DNA from: Eumeta japonica
Lineage: Eukaryota > Arthropoda > Insecta > Lepidoptera > Psychidae
Direction: 5' to 3'
Assembly: GCA_005406025.1 (NCBI GenBank)
Contig: BGZK01000210.1
Coordinates: 124,001 to 188,000, forward strand
Length of the DNA stretch: 64,000 bases
The translations under genes were made by a program, and so were the position numbers. This document shows, piece by piece, positions 47,220 through 58,930 of the stretch. The number at the start of each line of letters is the position of its first letter. Position 1 is the stretch's first letter. Under the pieces are notes generated by a model. It saw nothing but the letters and a program-made list of their open reading frames with translations, did not search any database and was not told where the DNA came from.

Positions 47220-47640
47220 TGGGTCAGTGTAGAGGGCTTAAGATCCAAGCCCCTCATTTATTTTTTATAACAGATCGGAGGGCAAAGTACAATACTAGTC
47301 ACCAAAAAGCAGTTGGTCACCGTAGCCCATGGACACTCGCAACTCCAAAGGAGTCGTCAGTGCGTTGTCGGCTTCTTAAATAGGAGTAGGCTATCTGATA
47401 CAGGAGGGAGTGAGCTGTTGGAGAGGGAAGTGGGGTGATGGTGCTGAGTAATGAAGGTGGCAATGGGCCATTGGAACTCTCGCTCTCTGGTTGCTTCCAA
47501 AAATAAAAATATTGTGGGAAGGTACGTCTCGGTTTCGGGGTGATCGGAAACTGACACAACGACAACAAGGTTACAGTTTCTCTCCCGTCTTAGTTTGTTT
47601 TGGATCAAATATCGGCTAAACTTCTGTGATAAGTAGTAGT
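47220..47640 (+). repeat. Lepidopteran interspersed repeat (family 2, copy B)
   Basis: It shares the 47315-47376 core with 19433-19485. Upstream it has GCTTAAGATCCAAGCCCCTC and a CACCAAAAAGCAGTTGGTCACCG-type junction, and downstream a purine-rich GGTGGCAATGGGCCATTGG stretch. The composition differs from the surrounding AT-rich DNA. Overlapping minus-strand frames of 83 codons are by-products. Confidence 0.5.
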
Positions 47641-47700
47641 AGTCAATAAGAAAACAATGGTCTTAAAAGTTTGGTTATATTTATACTTTATATATAAGAA

Positions 47701-47975
47701 GCCATCGACAAATTACGTCACATAAATTATAAGGTTTTTAACCCCCCCCCCATCCTTGTCATAAATGGTCACATGTAAATAAAAACAGCAATTTTTTTTT
47801 CATTTTATTTTTGTTCAAAATACTTTAAATATTGGACTAAACAAAAGACATAAACCTTTTTTTCGTTTTTGTATTTCGGATTTGACGTCACAAAGCTTTT
47901 GACCTGCTCCTTGTCACGCATTGGCACATTTCGTTGACCCCCCTTCCCCAACGTGTGACGTAATTTATGGATGGC
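47701..47975. mobile_element. MITE with GCCATC…AAATTACGTCACA inverted ends
   Basis: The left 22 bp (GCCATC, three bases, AAATTACGTCACA; 47701-47722) are inverted at 47954-47975 with only the three middle bases changed. The ends are of a type widespread in insect genomes (CCATCCATAAATTACGTCAC). The 275-bp body includes poly-C (about 47742-47750), T-rich tracts and an internal TTTGACGTCACAAAG. No coding capacity. Confidence 0.75.
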
Positions 47976-48029
47976 CCCCAAATAAATGAACTGCGTCTGT
48001 CTAAATAATACTTTTCGTTAATTACCTTA
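47976..48029. other. Short spacer
   Basis: Unremarkable DNA between the MITE and the next island. Confidence 0.4.
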
Positions 48030-48310
48030 TTCCCATTTGAAGCACGACGGCCCTGTAATTTAATCAACCGAACGCTAGCGTAAAATAATCAGCGCTTAAA
48101 CGCCCAGAAAATGATTTATCTGCGCGATCGAACGAATGACGTCATCCATTAGTAACATTTAGAAAGATCGATTTATTGATCGATCCGCCGGCGGAAGTGC
48201 CTTCAAGGCTGCGCGTGATCAGCGCGACCACGCCGACTGTCATCGGAGGTATCTTCAATATATCAAGCGGGCGGTCGGGCGTTCCGTGCATAGGTATGTC
48301 GACAACAAAG
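48030..48310. promoter_or_regulatory. Candidate cis-regulatory element with CRE and GATCGAT dyad
   Basis: A CpG-rich block containing the full CREB/ATF palindrome TGACGTCA (48137-48144) and a GATCGAT (48166-48172) / ATCGATC (48179-48185) dyad around TTATTG. Multiple TAAT/ATTA cores (TGTAATTTAATC, AAATGATTTATC) are present. The density of recognisable site types is higher than in neighbouring DNA. Activity is inferred. Confidence 0.35.
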
Positions 48311-49345
48311 AATAAGGTTATGGAATCGATGAGTAAGCATAGGTACTATACCGTCTATACCGTATTTGTCAATCTATGTTATTTATTTATGTTAAAGTTT
48401 GGTAATCTTTAGTTACTAGACTTTAATCGTTATTCTGGGCGTTACATTGTATATAGGTATACATATATGATATATTAGAGTTTAAACTTGTAGTAATATA
48501 AGTTCCCACATGTTACTAATCCCACTAGTGTTAAATCCATGTGTTTAATGGAAAACAAACGCTTGTGTGCAGTGTCTAAAAGATCAATTGTTATAGTTGT
48601 GACATCAATTGCTTCACGCGAGTTTTCTTTATGTCAATTGATTTGTTTATACTCCAATATAATACTAAAAAATATATATATGAAATAAAATTTTACGTAA
48701 AATTTTTAAGATTAGTCATATTAGATACAAACTTCGGTACGTTTTGCAGATTCGTGAAAATTACTTAACATGTAAATAAATGGCTTTGTCAGAATACATT
48801 TCGTTATTGTGCATGTAAACAAAATATTTTGTTATATGAAATAATGTGTGACAAGTTATTATTTTTTTTTGTAAGTACTTTTTGATTGCATTTAATTCAT
48901 AAGAAACAACTGTTTATTAGTAAGTTATGAGAAAAAAATCTACAATAATAATGATAACTATATCTATATTTAAACGCACACGGAAAAATATTTTGGAGTG
49001 AGACAATGGATTATATGTTATAAGTAGAGCTGGATAAGACACTATTATATTATACTTAAACTTATTTTTTATGAATCACAATTTACTTTTCCCTTGGCAG
49101 CGCTCTCAATGAATTTTATATGTTTTTGAAGATGCTACAAATATTTTTCTCATATACACACAGAAAATGTACATAATTAATTACTAATACAATACAGAAA
49201 AATACTAATATAGAAAATTTTTAAATATTGTTTAATATGAGGGTTACCCGAAGAAAACATATTAAAGTTTTACACGCTTTGGTCAGACAGATGGAAATAA
49301 AGTTGTATGATTAATCGATAAATATGTTAATTGATATACGTAATT

Positions 49346-49348
<3 letters not shown>
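48311..49348. other. AT-rich intergenic DNA
   Basis: Nothing supported. Confidence 0.45.

Positions 49349-49410
<62 letters not shown>
49349..49410. repeat. (AT)n microsatellite, 62 bp
   Basis: 31 uninterrupted AT dinucleotides. The tract can form a cruciform and is a likely polymorphic marker. Confidence 0.95.
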
Positions 49411-49412
<2 letters not shown>

Positions 49413-49472
49413 ATTTTCAATACAACAGTAATAAGTGTTAGTTTCTTTCGTCGGCTGTGGTCTTATATTATA

Positions 49473-49518
49473 CTTTATCTATCGGTTGTTACGGAACCCT
49501 AACAACCGATAGATAAAG
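49473..49518. repeat. Perfect hairpin with TACGGAACCCT-type loop
   Basis: CTTTATCTATCGGTTGTT (49473-49490) is exactly inverted at 49501-49518. The 10-base loop is ACGGAACCCT, the core of the common lepidopteran repeat. This looks like a short fold-back fragment of that family. Confidence 0.8.
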
Positions 49519-51708
49519 AATAATTTGTATAGATTATTTTAAATAAAAGACAATGTTGTGAAAATCTTGCGTAGAAATTTAAAAATATAAAATTAATATT
49601 TTTCTAAAGATTTACAAAATACAGCTATCATTTCTATGTAAGATCTACAGCTTACATAGAAATTATGGTTATATTTTGGAATTTTAGATTCTCATTATAT
49701 TTCGAAAATAGGTCTGTGCTTATAAGACACATGTATACTAGTTAACTTGTACGTGTCGGATAGTTAATTCGTTTCCGTTTTCTAAAACATTTCAAAGGTT
49801 TCTATTAAACACAGTGTAGTATTTAGCTTCATGTTTGTATTGTTGTGTAATCCCAAGGATGAAAAAATAGTATTCCCTCATTAAGTGTGCGCAATATAAT
49901 AAGGCTTGTTAGCGTCATCGCAAATATAGATCTTCAAAGTATGCGACATTGATTCGTGGCTAAGCCAAGTGACTTTTCTACAACACATACATATACAACG
50001 TACTCCTGAGATTTTATCCATGCTCGCAGTACAATGGAAACATGAAGTAATCTTCGATTAGGCATTATCTCGTATAGCTTTTAAAGCTCATCTGAAAGAC
50101 CGTCTGTCTGATTGCGATCGAGTGTATTTGCACGAGCGGTTCACGTGCAGGCTCGAATCACGACAGGTGACTAACATCACGCCCCTAATTATAGGGTATG
50201 ACTAGTGATAATGATTAACCGTTCGTTACGTCCTATTACATGGTATTAAATGGAATTATTGTATCTCGTTTGTATGCACACAAGAACTGCGAGTTATCGG
50301 AATGTGTTTTGAATATGGATAAAATATGTACTAAAATAACTAGAAAGATAATATAAAATAAAATTGCAGGATAATTCGAAAACAATATTCGATCAGTCAA
50401 CAATATATTATTGAACTAGATCAAAACAGATTAATGGCCACATTTGTGATGATGAAAAATTCCAATAAAAGAAAGTATGTACAAGATCATCACACAACTA
50501 CCTTTCACTTTAATGTTTACAAATATCGTTTTCGACACACAGACAAACAGAAGGACGACTAAAAACGAATACGTTTTGTTATAAAAGTTGACCTGGTGGA
50601 CACTTTTAATCACCAAAAATCTTATCAATCGATTCGGATTCGCTTCTTCTTTTATAGATTTGAAGTATTGCTTATTTCGTGTTGTATGTATATAAAACAG
50701 ACAAAACACTACAATCTGGCGACCTTAAAACCATATAAGTCACAGCCGGATAGGCGGGCAGCATATCAGCGAGTGGCAGTCGTGTCGTGTTTGAGTGCTC
50801 GTTATGAATCGTATTCTGGTGACCGTATATGACTCGATATCATGACCTCGAACTGGCACTGCCATGAAAACTGCCAGCGCGTCAAGAAAAACTTTACAAC
50901 TGCAGTCGGCATATTGTCGCTGGTTTCGTTTTAAAGTGTATTCTGCAAATTCATTTTCTGGTGTATTCAACATATTAAAACACAAAAAGCTTAGTCAAGT
51001 GCGAATCAGTTTGAAGTATAGAAAGAGTATTATTACAGGTGTGAATAGTAGGAAGGCGATGTGTAGTATAAGAGGTATACTATCTTCCGTTATCGAGTTA
51101 CTGCGCCTCGAATATCAATTAAACAGATAGGAATGTCATTAAATCATATTATTTTAATTCGTGCCATCTAAAGTGATTGATACAGGCTAATAATTAATTA
51201 TTGATAATCTCCATGAATTACGTTAGAGGCGCTTCGCTCGCAGGCAGTTCTGATGCTATAACGGAAGTTTCGTAATGATCATCAAACCGAGGTGTACTTT
51301 TTATTTTATAATTTACTTGGTTGTATTATACTTAGTGTCTTTTTGATAGTTTTCTAACTCGGAAGTATCTATAAAACCTTAATATACAATACAAATTACT
51401 TTTTTGCATTAACTGAAAAATATTGAAAAATACTTCTATTGAGAAGTATTCTACAAATATTAAAGTAAGCATAATAAGATTAGCAAAAATCAACTTTGAA
51501 CTCTTTGTTTTGTCAATATATTATAATTATAAAATTAAAATATATATAAAAAACATTGCTAATAAATTTATTACTGGCGGAAATAAGTGCAAAATAGCAA
51601 ATCGCTTTTGCACTGAAATCGACCGGCATTGCAACCACACTTATGAAAGGAAGTCGAACTGCTTATTTTGCCCTACAACTACCGTAGAATGTAGCCGAAG
51701 AACAATTC
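49519..51708. other. AT-rich intergenic DNA
   Basis: No supported gene. A mixed-composition patch at 50730-50910 and ATG frames of up to 88 codons (50864-51130) show nothing recognisable. The area 51420-51640 directly upstream of the Helitron remnant could contain more degraded transposon sequence. Confidence 0.4.
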
Positions 51709-52600
51709 ACGGTATGTAAAATATCAAAAGCATCCGGCCGAAGTGAACTTCTAAAACATGCAAAAATTATCATCCGTGACGAAAGCACAATGGCACATAA
51801 AAATCACTCGAAGCCATAGAAAGATATAATACTTATGAAAAAACTCTGAAGTGATGGGAGGAACTCTACACATACTCTCAGGATATTTTCGACAAACACT
51901 TCCAGTTATTCCCATGTCTTCGCCAGCAGATGATATTAATGCATGCTTAAAAAATCGTATCTCTAAACACGTATACAAATACTTCAACTACCAAAAAATT
52001 CTAGAGCTGAATTATCGAAAGACGAAGCAGCAACACTTTTCTCTGACATAATTTTATAAATAGGCAAAGAAAGGTACATATCCTACTGATCAGACGACCG
52101 GCCTCATTGATCTCAATAGTGAATTCTACAACACAGCTATTACTGAAAACGAGCTTATTAATCAAATTTATTCCAACATTGTTCGTGATTGTACCAATTC
52201 GGAGTGGTGATTTGAAAGGGAAAATTTGACTACTAAAAACAATATTGTCTAAGATGTCAACTTCAACATTCAAAAGAAAATTCTGGATGAAGAGAGAATA
52301 TACAAATCAATCGATAAGATGGTAAACGATCACTATAGAATTTCTAAGCTCTCTACAAGTACTAGACAAGTTATTACACTGCATTCGACTTAAAACTTGA
52401 TCTCCGATTATACTATTTCGAAATCTTAACTCACTAAAATTATGAAATGGAACAAGGATGATCCTCAAGCAGCTGTCAAATAACATATCGAAGCTGAGCT
52501 TGTGACTAAAAAGGAAAAAGGACACACAGCATTTATCCTTAAGATACCAATGATCTCTATTGAGCCGTTCATCCAATTCAAAGTAATGCGATTTTAATAA
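51709..52600 (+). pseudogene. Helitron Pif1-like helicase pseudogene
   Basis: In-order matches to the helicase domain are spread over three frames. These are CKISKASGRSELLKHAKII, then IRDESTMAHK (a changed Walker B, normally WDE-type), GGTLHILSGYFRQTLPVIP, SPADDINACLKN, GTYPTDQTTGLIDLNSEF, NELINQIYSNIV, TTKNNIV, ERIYKSID, and ILKIPMIS…FIQFK near the end. Stops (after HSKP, after NSEW, and others) and frameshifts make it non-functional. The enzyme normally unwinds DNA during rolling-circle transposition. The Walker A region should lie just upstream and is not recognisable. Confidence 0.75.
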
Positions 52601-52908
52601 AATTGTTCATATAGTTTTACTACTAACGAAGCAAAAGAACAAACTTAAAATAATGCGCGATCAATTTTAAAGATTTGCTTTTCTCACTGTAAACTGTAAG
52701 TCGTTTGCTCTAGAGCAGAAAATTCGGAAAATGTGTATATATCTACTCTGGATAAATGAGAAATGTTGTTTGTCGAAAACTATTATAATAAATAGCTAAA
52801 ATATACAGTCAATATTTTTTTATGCTTGACTTTTAAGTTTATCCTTTTATTACAATTACAAAGAAACCTTATACCGAGTTCCGAAATGAATCCGGGTACT
52901 CCAGCTAG
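51709..52908 (+). mobile_element. Helitron remnant (5'-truncated, 3' end recognisable)
   Basis: It contains the degraded C-terminal helicase part of a Helitron Rep-helicase. It ends at CTAG (52905-52908) followed by T, preceded by AATCCGGGTACTCCAG, which matches the CTRR-type 3' end of lepidopteran Helitrons. The replication-initiator (HUH nuclease) half is absent, so the copy is truncated. Helitrons leave no target duplication, as seen here. Confidence 0.7.
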
Positions 52909-53819
52909 TAGGAAATAACACCTAAAAGTGACAAACAAAAATATTTACAACACTAGTTCGGAATACGAGTATGTGAATTTTAAAACGCTTCTTCATGTTG
53001 ATTATAATAAATTATTAAAATTCGATCTCTGTGACGTTAGTTCCAAAGTTACTACAATTAAAATAGTAAGTCTCCTATAGTGAGTTTATAGTTTTTTGAA
53101 AAATAACCCTATCGAACACTACCATTCGTAAAATAATCACTTTTTTTTACTGAACAAGTACGGAACACCAATAGTTTGACTCGCGCTTTACCAGTTTTGG
53201 CGTTTGACTTTACATTTACGCAGTAAACTTGATATTACATTGCACTTAAATTAAAATATTGCTAATAATAGTCAATCTGATATACTACTTAGCATTATTT
53301 ATCTATGGCAAGAACAAAATAAGGTATGTTTTTTTAATTTCAGGTTTTGTTTTCTCATGAAAAAGCGGTTAAGTACGATTTAGAGTCGAGTGATAAGCGT
53401 TCCGTAAGTCACTTTTAGTTTTTATAAGTGTAAACAAAATACAATCTTTATACAATTATTACTAGTCGGTGACAATCCTTTTTTAGAAACATTTTAAGAA
53501 ACAGTATATATATCAATTTTTTGTTCAATTTTCTTTAACGCTTAGCCATCCAGTATGCTTTTGTAACGTAACTGATCAGTAGCGTACAATGGACACAATA
53601 AAGAAAACCAGAACCTTTTTAAGGAAAAGAAGACATTTAAAATTTTAATGACTTTATCAGTACTATTTTTAAGTGTTTTTTTACTTATTTATTTGCTTAC
53701 TGCATTACAATGTATTTTCTGTACATAATGTCAGTGCAGACATTGCAATTGCATTTATCACTTCTCTGTTTAAAAGTTCTGAATACTTTTGAGGAAGAAT
53801 TATAACGAGTTTTTTTTTC
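52909..53819. other. AT-rich intergenic DNA
   Basis: Nothing supported. AT-rich with T-runs. Confidence 0.45.
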
Positions 53820-54600
53820 TTTTCCGCAACAGGTTCAGACTAACAATGATGGTTGACCAGTTCCTTGAATGACGGCTGACCAGTTCTTTGATCTGGTCCT
53901 ACTACGGCTGGGAAGGCCGTTAATTGATAACACGTTAATCCTTTCTTATCTTGATTCCATTATGAGGTGTAACCAACTGAGCTGCTATTTCTCGTTCTTT
54001 CTTTGTTTATGTCTTTGCATTAGTTCCTTCGTTCAATATTTTTGATTAATAGGATACAAATCTTTCTTTATGACTAGTGATGCAATGCCGACGTCATTTA
54101 TAATGTTTTAAAAAACTGAGCGAGGCCATCTTTGTTTTACGTCAAATCGTATATTTATGAACCACCTGCTTAAGCATATCAACATCTCCCTTGGGGGAGT
54201 TACTGTTGTAGTACATTTCAGATTTGTTATTATTGCTCACATCAGTTTCGTTACTATGATGCATCGTACATCACAACAATATGATTCTTTTTCAACACAT
54301 ATGTCATCAACGTCATGTTTTAGAAAAGCCAAAAACATTAGATTAAATGACACAGGTTCTGTAAAGTTCAAAAACTGAAGGTTTATGAGCCTTATTTTTA
54401 TTATATTGTTTCGTAACTACTATTGTGAGATTATTTTAAACCAAGGATTTGTTTACATCAAGAGTTCTAAAATAAATATCAAAAGTGATGTTTCTGTCAC
54501 TTTGGTAGCACGGTTCACATAACTGATTGACAACATTGTACACCTATTTTTCCCCGCTGTATTTAGCTCTTCTTTTTCAGGGTATGGTATACCAAATAGA
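53820..54600 (-). pseudogene. piggyBac-type transposase pseudogene
   Basis: On the minus strand, ordered pieces of a piggyBac DDD transposase can be read through stops. First come EPCYQSDRNITFDIYF (54490-54535 region) and LTIVVTKQYNKNK, then VFGFSKT, CTMHHSNETD and MYYNSNSPKGDVDMLKQ. RWPRSVF…NIINDVGIASLVI and REIAAQLVTPHN follow towards 53960. The second catalytic aspartate (in RNITFD) and the third (in KGDVD) are still encoded, while the N-terminal third with the first aspartate is not recognised. More than eight in-frame stops show long inactivity. I could not locate TTAA-flanked ends. Confidence 0.65.
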
Positions 54601-55159
54601 GCGTAGCTCTTTAACGTCATTCTCAAATGGTGGTTCTGCCACTTTAATTTCAATTTCAGAATAATTGTCAACAGTAAAATTCTCATCATTATTTAGTTCA
54701 CGCAAAAAATATGTTAACTTCTTTGCTTTCGTCTTGGGCACACTGAATTTCATCCTGTTTTAGTCTCTTTGTAGCCACATCTTATAATATAAACGAGTGC
54801 GGGCACGATCGCTTTGTGACAGAAGTATCTAATCAATATCTAAGTACTGAGTGAAATAAAATTAGCAATTAATTAGTGAAACTATAATAAAAACAATACC
54901 CTGTGAAATAATATTACCTATACACTGCAATATAATTATAAACAAATGTACACGAACGATTTACCCTCATACTCAAATCAAACAAAATGTTACTGTGTCT
55001 ATTAGACACTTGTGGGTGGATGAGTTACTATTTTGTTTTGTTGATAATAAATATTAAGCTACTAGATGGTCCGGCAGACGTTGTTTTGCACTTTCTTGTA
55101 GGTGACTTGCACGTATAGTTTATGCCCGCAGCTCCGTCAGCATGGACGTAGTATAAATT
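54601..55159. other. AT-rich DNA, possibly outer part of the piggyBac remnant
   Basis: The minus-strand frame continues into acidic sequence (54610-54760) that may be an unrecognised N-terminal part of the same element. Past 54780 nothing is supported. Confidence 0.35.
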
Positions 55160-56420
55160 TTTTCTTCTTTTTGTATCGATCGATGTCAATTTATATCACG
55201 ATCTTGTTCTCCATTCTGATCCCAGTCACACTTTTGATTCCAATCCCGTTCCCACACTCATTTTCGACCCCAGCCCCGTTCTCAATTTCGGTCCCGGTTC
55301 CACTTTCGATTCTGATTCTGGTCCCATTCTCGATTCTGTTCTCTATCCCGCTTTCAATTCCGATTCCGATACCAATCACAGTTCCGATTTGAATTAAGCT
55401 GGAGCTTAAAAAATATAGGCAATATTACTTGAGGGTAGTGTAGCTTCCTATGATTAAATGAATTTTTAGAAACGGTATAGTAGTTCGGTTCAGTAATACG
55501 AATACATGGTTGAAATCGGCGACAAACCTTAGTATGTTATAATAGGTACACGGAACATGAAACATCCCGGTCACACTTTAAATTTTGATCCCATCTTTAC
55601 ACTCATTTTCAACCCCAGTGTCGTTCTCGATTTCGGTTGCAGTCCCATTTTCGATTCTGATTCTGATCCTTTTCTCGGTTTTGTTCCTTATCCCGCTTTC
55701 AATTCCAATTCAATTACCAATCCTAGTTCCAATTTCGACGAAGCCAGAGGTAAATACTAATATAAACTATATTACTTGGGGATAGAGTAGCTTTCTATGA
55801 GTTAGAGATATATCAAAATCGTCTTAGAAAAATAAATTAATTGACGAAGCAGGAGGAAGAGAGAGTTATTGTTAGCAGCCTTTTTTACTCAGAATAGTGT
55901 TAATATCTATTAATGAAAGCATTTTTAGAATCGGTTCATTAGTTCGGTTTAGTAGTACAAATAGGGGGACGAAACCAGGAACAAATACTAGTGTTTTATT
56001 AGACATGTCCAATATGCATCCAACACATCACCAAAGTTTCACTGTAAACATATCAATGGATTGGGCACATACAGAGACAAACATAAAATGATTTCCTGCG
56101 TCTTTTGCATTGGCTTATGACACTGTGATCCACACATTCGTCATAATTACGATCCAACTCCTCATCCTTAATTTCCTCTCGATTTAAGTCTAATACCGAT
56201 TTTGCTTCCGATCTCGATTACGGTTCCACTTTTGATTAAATTCCATTAAAGTATCCCATTTTTAAGGGTTTTTTATCACACAGGAATCTTAAAAAATATC
56301 GCGATAAAACCTACCCTAAATGTAGCCTAACAAACTTCTCTATCTTCCATTCAATATCTCATCGTGATCTGTTTAGCCGTTTCGAAGATACCCCGGACAA
56401 ACAGACAGACAGATGCAAAG
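55160..56420 (+). repeat. Tandem array of a composite repeat with hexamer-like (ATTCCG/ATCCCG) blocks
   Basis: Two similar blocks, about 55200-55390 and 55560-55740, are each made of degenerate six-base units such as GATTCC/GATCCC/GGTCCC. They line up with each other along their length at an offset of about 342 bp. Each is followed by ATTACTTG-GG-TAG-GTAGCTT and a GAATTTTTAGAA-CGGT…AGTTCGGTT-AGTA segment. A third partial set follows (56140-56420), ending in CCCGGACAAACAGACAGACA, a tail familiar from lepidopteran retroelement 3' regions. A related block is at 62520-62880. Translations such as (IP)n are by-products. Confidence 0.6.
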
Positions 56421-56776
56421 AGTTATTTTCTTTTATATAAACCTTGTCCTGATAATAACGAACACAACAAAAAAGAATTATCCAATTTGGTGCAGTCGTT
56501 TGGAAATGATAAGCGTACATACATTTTGAAGATTCATTTTTATTTACATAAATTAATGGTATAAATCTTTTCATAACTCGTTTGGAATAAATAAAATCGT
56601 TTTTCATAGCAATAACTTCTGTAGTTTCTTTGATAAAAAGTTTTATCAGAGAGAAACAGTGCCTCTTCACATCCATTTCGCATAACCTATATCTGAGGAT
56701 GTTACACCATTTAGTTTATTTCCGGACTACGAACGAGTTTCTACATACAGCCGATGTACAGCTTATACTCTACATA
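56421..56776. other. AT-rich intergenic DNA
   Basis: Nothing supported. The overlapping frames on both strands contain no recognisable domain. Confidence 0.4.
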
Positions 56777-56952
56777 CAGTAATATGTACGAAACTCTGCC
56801 GCTGTGAAGTTAGTCACGAAAGCGTCGCAGTGTCGTATAATTGGCACGCGGGGGAAAAAAAGGAAGGGCCGGGGAGCATGGTACTTGCGCACTACATCAT
56901 CCTCAAGCAAATTCAGGCAATTCAGAACGGCAGAGCTTTGTGCGTTGTATTG
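56777..56952. mobile_element. MITE, family 1 copy B
   Basis: It shares CGAAACTCTGCCGCTG-GAAG and TTAGTCA-GAAAGCG with the copy at 10791-10957. Its right end (AACGGCAGAGCTTTGTGCGT) is the inverse of the left. The ends and target site are more decayed than in copy A. It has a purine-rich middle and no coding capacity. Confidence 0.6.
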
Positions 56953-58479
56953 TCCAGCTTCTATAAACAGCCCGAATTGCAATCCACATCCTATGTCCAT
57001 GTTTCTAGACCAAATTCAACCAATTAATGTCAGAAAATTAATAAACAGCTATAATAATATTAAGGGCTATTTTTTATAAAGAAAAGATTGTAAATTGAAA
57101 TTAATAGGAAGTTAATTTAAATTTAAAATATTTTCTTTATTAAAACAGTTCTGACTTTCGTCTTAACGGTTTGTTTATTTTTAACATCATTTAGTAAATT
57201 TAGAATTAAGTATTTCATAGATTATTTATTTTACTACGTTATTTTAATAACTCATACTTATGAAATCACAAAAATTTTTGTTGATGGATTAAAAATTTAC
57301 TTTGATGTTTTACATAAATGAATCTATAAGTCTACACATTTAAAATAAATACCTCTTTTATATTCCAAATTTAATTTACTTTCATTCTATTTTATACTTT
57401 ATATTTCAAGCATAAGTATATGTAATTTTCACAGACGCTGATGAGATCATATGTGATATAATTTCCTCATTCATGTCATGACTTCATCATATTTTAAAAG
57501 AGGGATACGATGACAGTCCTATATTAGTTATTCTCTTCTGCTTTTTAGTTCATTAGTTCAGTTCATTACCCGACATGTCCTGTAATATCCGCTAGTTTTT
57601 CATGGACTTATAATGTTTTGCATACTAACGTTCTATATCATAATTATCAGGATATGCATGCAGCTGTAATGGTATAGTTACCTTTTACCATTTCATTAGA
57701 TGAAAAAATATTTTCAAAATACGTTTTTCGACGCTTCTTTAACTGATGCTCTTCATTCAACAGACATTCTTCATCATCTCTAATTACCATTTTACACGAC
57801 GGCATCTCGGGATTAGATTTCTATCGACAATCAATCTTATTCAGATAAGTGACGTACAACTGAAGAAAAATTTTTGAATAGGACAATATTACACGTCTTA
57901 TATAAGACTTAATCTCCTTCGAGCGGCACCAGACACCGGCATACATTACAACGATTACGTTATTGTATTTTTGTTTGGATTCCTTTCCAAAAAGTAAACT
58001 AATTAAAATTTTAGAATATACCTGCAACATCGGAACTTGAGAATTCATTATTCATTCGGGTGATATTTTGGATCAACTGTGACCTAATGGGAAGATGCGC
58101 AGCTTTGTAAGATTTAAATTCAATACACCACAAATTTTTATTATCAATGCGTTTCTCCTCAACACAGAATCCTCGGTGTGCTACTCATATACACATTTTT
58201 AAAACTTCTTCATTATTTCGCAAAGATTTAAAAAAAAAGGACATAAAGGAAAAAAATGCATTTTTTAATGTAAGTTATGTTAGGTTGTAAAAGTAAAATA
58301 TTAAAATATAGCAGTCTTATCCTTAGGACGAGTTATCACTTGAAACCGAGTCAAACTTAGTCAGTTTTAACTTGAAGGGAATTACTAAAATCGCACATCC
58401 TAAATCAACTATAACGGCACGGTCGGGAGACCATGCTAGATCCGTACCTCTTATCAGCTGAGACAGCTTAAAGTCCAAC
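56953..58479. other. AT-rich intergenic DNA
   Basis: Nothing supported as gene or repeat. Confidence 0.45.
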
Positions 58480-58930
58480 ACACAACAGAACGACGGTCGA
58501 ACTGGCAATAAGAATCGAGAGCAATCACCGGCCTATTCAGGACGGAGCCGCGCCGCCAACGAAAGCTCTCGACCGGCGCGACAATTAAACTTTGACTTTC
58601 GTAACGCGCCGCCGACGAATAACGAAACGAAATTAATACTGTCATTCAGCGCCGGACCGTGATCGAGATCGTGGGCACGGCGCAGGCGCGCGGCGACGTC
58701 ATGAGCGTAATTGTTTTTTGTAATCGGCGTGTCGTGGGCGTCTCTTTTTATTTGTCGAATTTAATAGGAGTCCCCCGCTGGCAGCGCCATGTTAGATTGA
58801 TAGATGATACGGCGGCGGCGGGTGTCTCGTCGCGGCGCGCGCCCGCCGCCGCCGGCGTCGGCCGCTCGGGGCAGAAAGCTCCGGTACGGAAAAGTTTCGG
58901 TGACAGTAATTTCATACTATGCCGTAAATA
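58480..58930. promoter_or_regulatory. Candidate cis-regulatory element or distal promoter (largest island)
   Basis: About 450 bp of CpG-rich non-coding DNA, the longest such block outside the gene. Peaks lie at 58530-58620 (GGAGCCGCGCCGCCAACG) and 58800-58880 (GGCGGCGGCGGGTGTCTCGT). The 91-codon plus-strand frame (58659-58934) is open because of GC content, starts with ATT, and has no recognisable features. Size and composition would fit an enhancer cluster, or a promoter of a non-coding or neighbouring transcript. Confidence 0.35.

Noticed and set aside
47317..47608. Two overlapping 83-codon minus-strand frames
   Set aside because: They lie within an interspersed repeat (family 2 copy B) and show no protein family features.
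50864..51130. 88-codon ATG ORF, plus strand
   Set aside because: No domain, signal or conserved-looking motif. The length is within chance for a window this size.
55102..55392. Proteins with (Ile-Pro)n or (Ile-Gly-Ile-Glu)n repeats on the two strands
   Set aside because: Both are translations of the six-base-periodic repeat block. They are not genes.
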